From positions 124,001 to 188,000 of the forward strand of contig NZ_JAFBBR010000001.1 of NCBI RefSeq assembly GCF_016907295.1: a stretch of DNA of 64,000 nt, written 5' to 3'. Position 1 is the stretch's first letter. Each line of letters opens with the position of its first letter. The position numbers and the translations under genes are program-made. This DNA comes from Microbacterium dextranolyticum (lineage in GTDB: Bacteria > Actinomycetota > Actinomycetes > Actinomycetales > Microbacteriaceae). The notes beneath the pieces are model-generated. The model saw nothing but the letters and a program-made list of their open reading frames with translations, was not told the origin of the DNA and did not search any database. Of the stretch, positions 63,068-64,000 are shown one piece after another.

Positions 63068-64000
63068 TTGATTCAACCGATCGACTATTTCCTGGTCGCC
63101 TGGTTCGTGCTGGTCGCGATCAGCACGATCTGGGTCGGGGTGGACCAGTTCCGTCACAACCCGGAGCCGGCGGTGATGAAGTGGGGCTTCATCCTGGTCA
63201 CCCTCTACCTGGGGCCGATCGGGGCGCTGCTGTATGTGCTCGCGGACAAGGAGCCACGGCCGGGAGAGCATGAGGAGTTCACCCGGCCGCTGTGGAAGCA
63301 GGGCATCGGCTCGACCATCCACTGCGTCGCGGGCGATGCCACCGGCATCATCGTCGCCGCCGTCGTCGTCGCGTCGCTGGGCCTGCCGATGTGGCTGGAT
63401 CTGATCATCGAGTACGCCGCCGGGTTCGCGTTCGGGTTGTTCGTGTTCCAGGCCCTGTTCATGAAGAACATGATGGGCGGCAGCTACTGGCAGAACGTGC
63501 GCCGCTCGTTCCTGCCCGAGTTCATCAGCATGAACTTGATGATGGCGGGCATGGCGCCGGTGATGTCGCTGCTGATGATGGGCCGCGACATGCGGGCCAT
63601 GCTGCCCACCGAGTTGCTGTTCTGGGCGGTGATGAGTTTCGGGATCGCGGTCGGGTTCGTGCTCGCTTACCCCGTGAACGTGTGGATGGTGAAGAAGGGC
63701 CTCAAGCACGGTCTGATGACCGTCCGCCCCCAGCCCGCCACCCACCCCCAGGAGCATGACGCGCACGCGCAGCACAGCCCGCGGCCGGAGGCGCACGCCG
63801 GCCACGACCAGGCGGCGGGCGGTGCGTCGTCGCCGGGGTCGGGGCATGAGGCGCACCAGCCTTCTGGCGCCGGAGCGGTGACCGTGCCGCAGCTGACCGT
63901 GGTCGGCGCGTTCTCCGCGATCGCGCTCGTGGTCGGGATGGTCGCCCCCGCGAACGCCGTCAACATGACTCTCAGCGCGCACGACGTCGGTGGGCTGATC
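63068..64000 (+). CDS. DUF4396-domain membrane protein with His-rich segment (runs off the window)
   Basis: The TTG at 63068 follows GGGAGAGGCGGGCGAGG, and 311 codons are inside the window. The sequence LIQPIDYFLVAWFVLVAIST and MKWGFILVTLYLGPIGALLY begins a polytopic domain with about six helices. GDATGIIVAAVVVASLGLP and the Met-rich MNLMMAGMAPVMSLLMMGRDM are visible; Met-rich helices often carry Cu(I). A His-rich cytoplasmic linker (HPQEHDAHAQHSPRPEAHAG) follows at about 222-260, and another helix starts near the window end. The CsoR operator supports a copper role. Confidence 0.8.
   Translation, partial: MIQPIDYFLVAWFVLVAISTIWVGVDQFRHNPEPAVMKWGFILVTLYLGPIGALLYVLADKEPRPGEHEEFTRPLWKQGIGSTIHCVAGDATGIIVAAVVVASLGLPMWLDLIIEYAAGFAFGLFVFQALFMKNMMGGSYWQNVRRSFLPEFISMNLMMAGMAPVMSLLMMGRDMRAMLPTELLFWAVMSFGIAVGFVLAYPVNVWMVKKGLKHGLMTVRPQPATHPQEHDAHAQHSPRPEAHAGHDQAAGGASSPGSGHEAHQPSGAGAVTVPQLTVVGAFSAIALVVGMVAPANAVNMTLSAHDVGGLI

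Overview
The window is high-GC DNA from an actinobacterium of the Microbacteriaceae, most likely Microbacterium or a close relative. The chromosomal order trxB–murJ–DUF6049–pcnA, the block rpsF–ssb–rpsR–rplI followed by dnaB, the actinobacterial SecA2 and the frequent GTG starts support this. These genes usually lie near the replication origin in this group.

Region 1 (1-27,941) is ordinary chromosome. It holds thioredoxin reductase (partial), the lipid II flippase MurJ with its DUF6049 partner, a methyltransferase and the tRNA CCA enzyme. A GAF regulator is followed by MalQ, a divergent EamA/MarR pair and an aldehyde dehydrogenase–DUF779 operon. Then come a two-component system joined to an ABC-2 exporter, small membrane and VOC proteins, the bS6/SSB/bS18/bL9 operon, two secreted or wall-anchored repeat proteins and DnaB. 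The intergenic spaces carry two families of palindromic repeats (GTTTCTCGCGAC type and TGTCCCACTTTCTG type).

Region 2 (27,942-43,260) is accessory. A protein kinase fused to a probable TIM-barrel domain is split by an ISL3-family insertion sequence with an exact 8-bp target duplication. It is followed by a predicted PD-(D/E)XK nuclease and a small winged-helix protein; these three could be an undescribed defence or regulatory unit. SecA2 comes next. A Tn7-like transposition operon follows (TnsA, TnsB, TnsC, TniQ and a fifth coupled gene), driven by a strong promoter and preceded by a possible leader peptide. A metallophosphoesterase and a small unknown protein close the region.

Region 3 (43,327-64,000) is a mosaic of broken mobile DNA and metal resistance. 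A truncated response regulator abuts a truncated tyrosine recombinase at a sharp junction. Next are an XRE-type regulator, a zinc-ribbon recombinase-like protein, a mercury module (MerR, MerA, broken MerB, MerF-like transporter) and a Cd/Pb/Zn module (CmtR-like ArsR plus P-type ATPase). A copper module follows: CsoR, CopZ-like, CopA, YHS protein, an accessory apolipoprotein N-acyltransferase, an FAD oxidoreductase and a DUF4396 membrane protein. Two CsoR-type operators suggest that much of the last 10 kb is one copper regulon. No rRNA, tRNA or CRISPR array was recognised.
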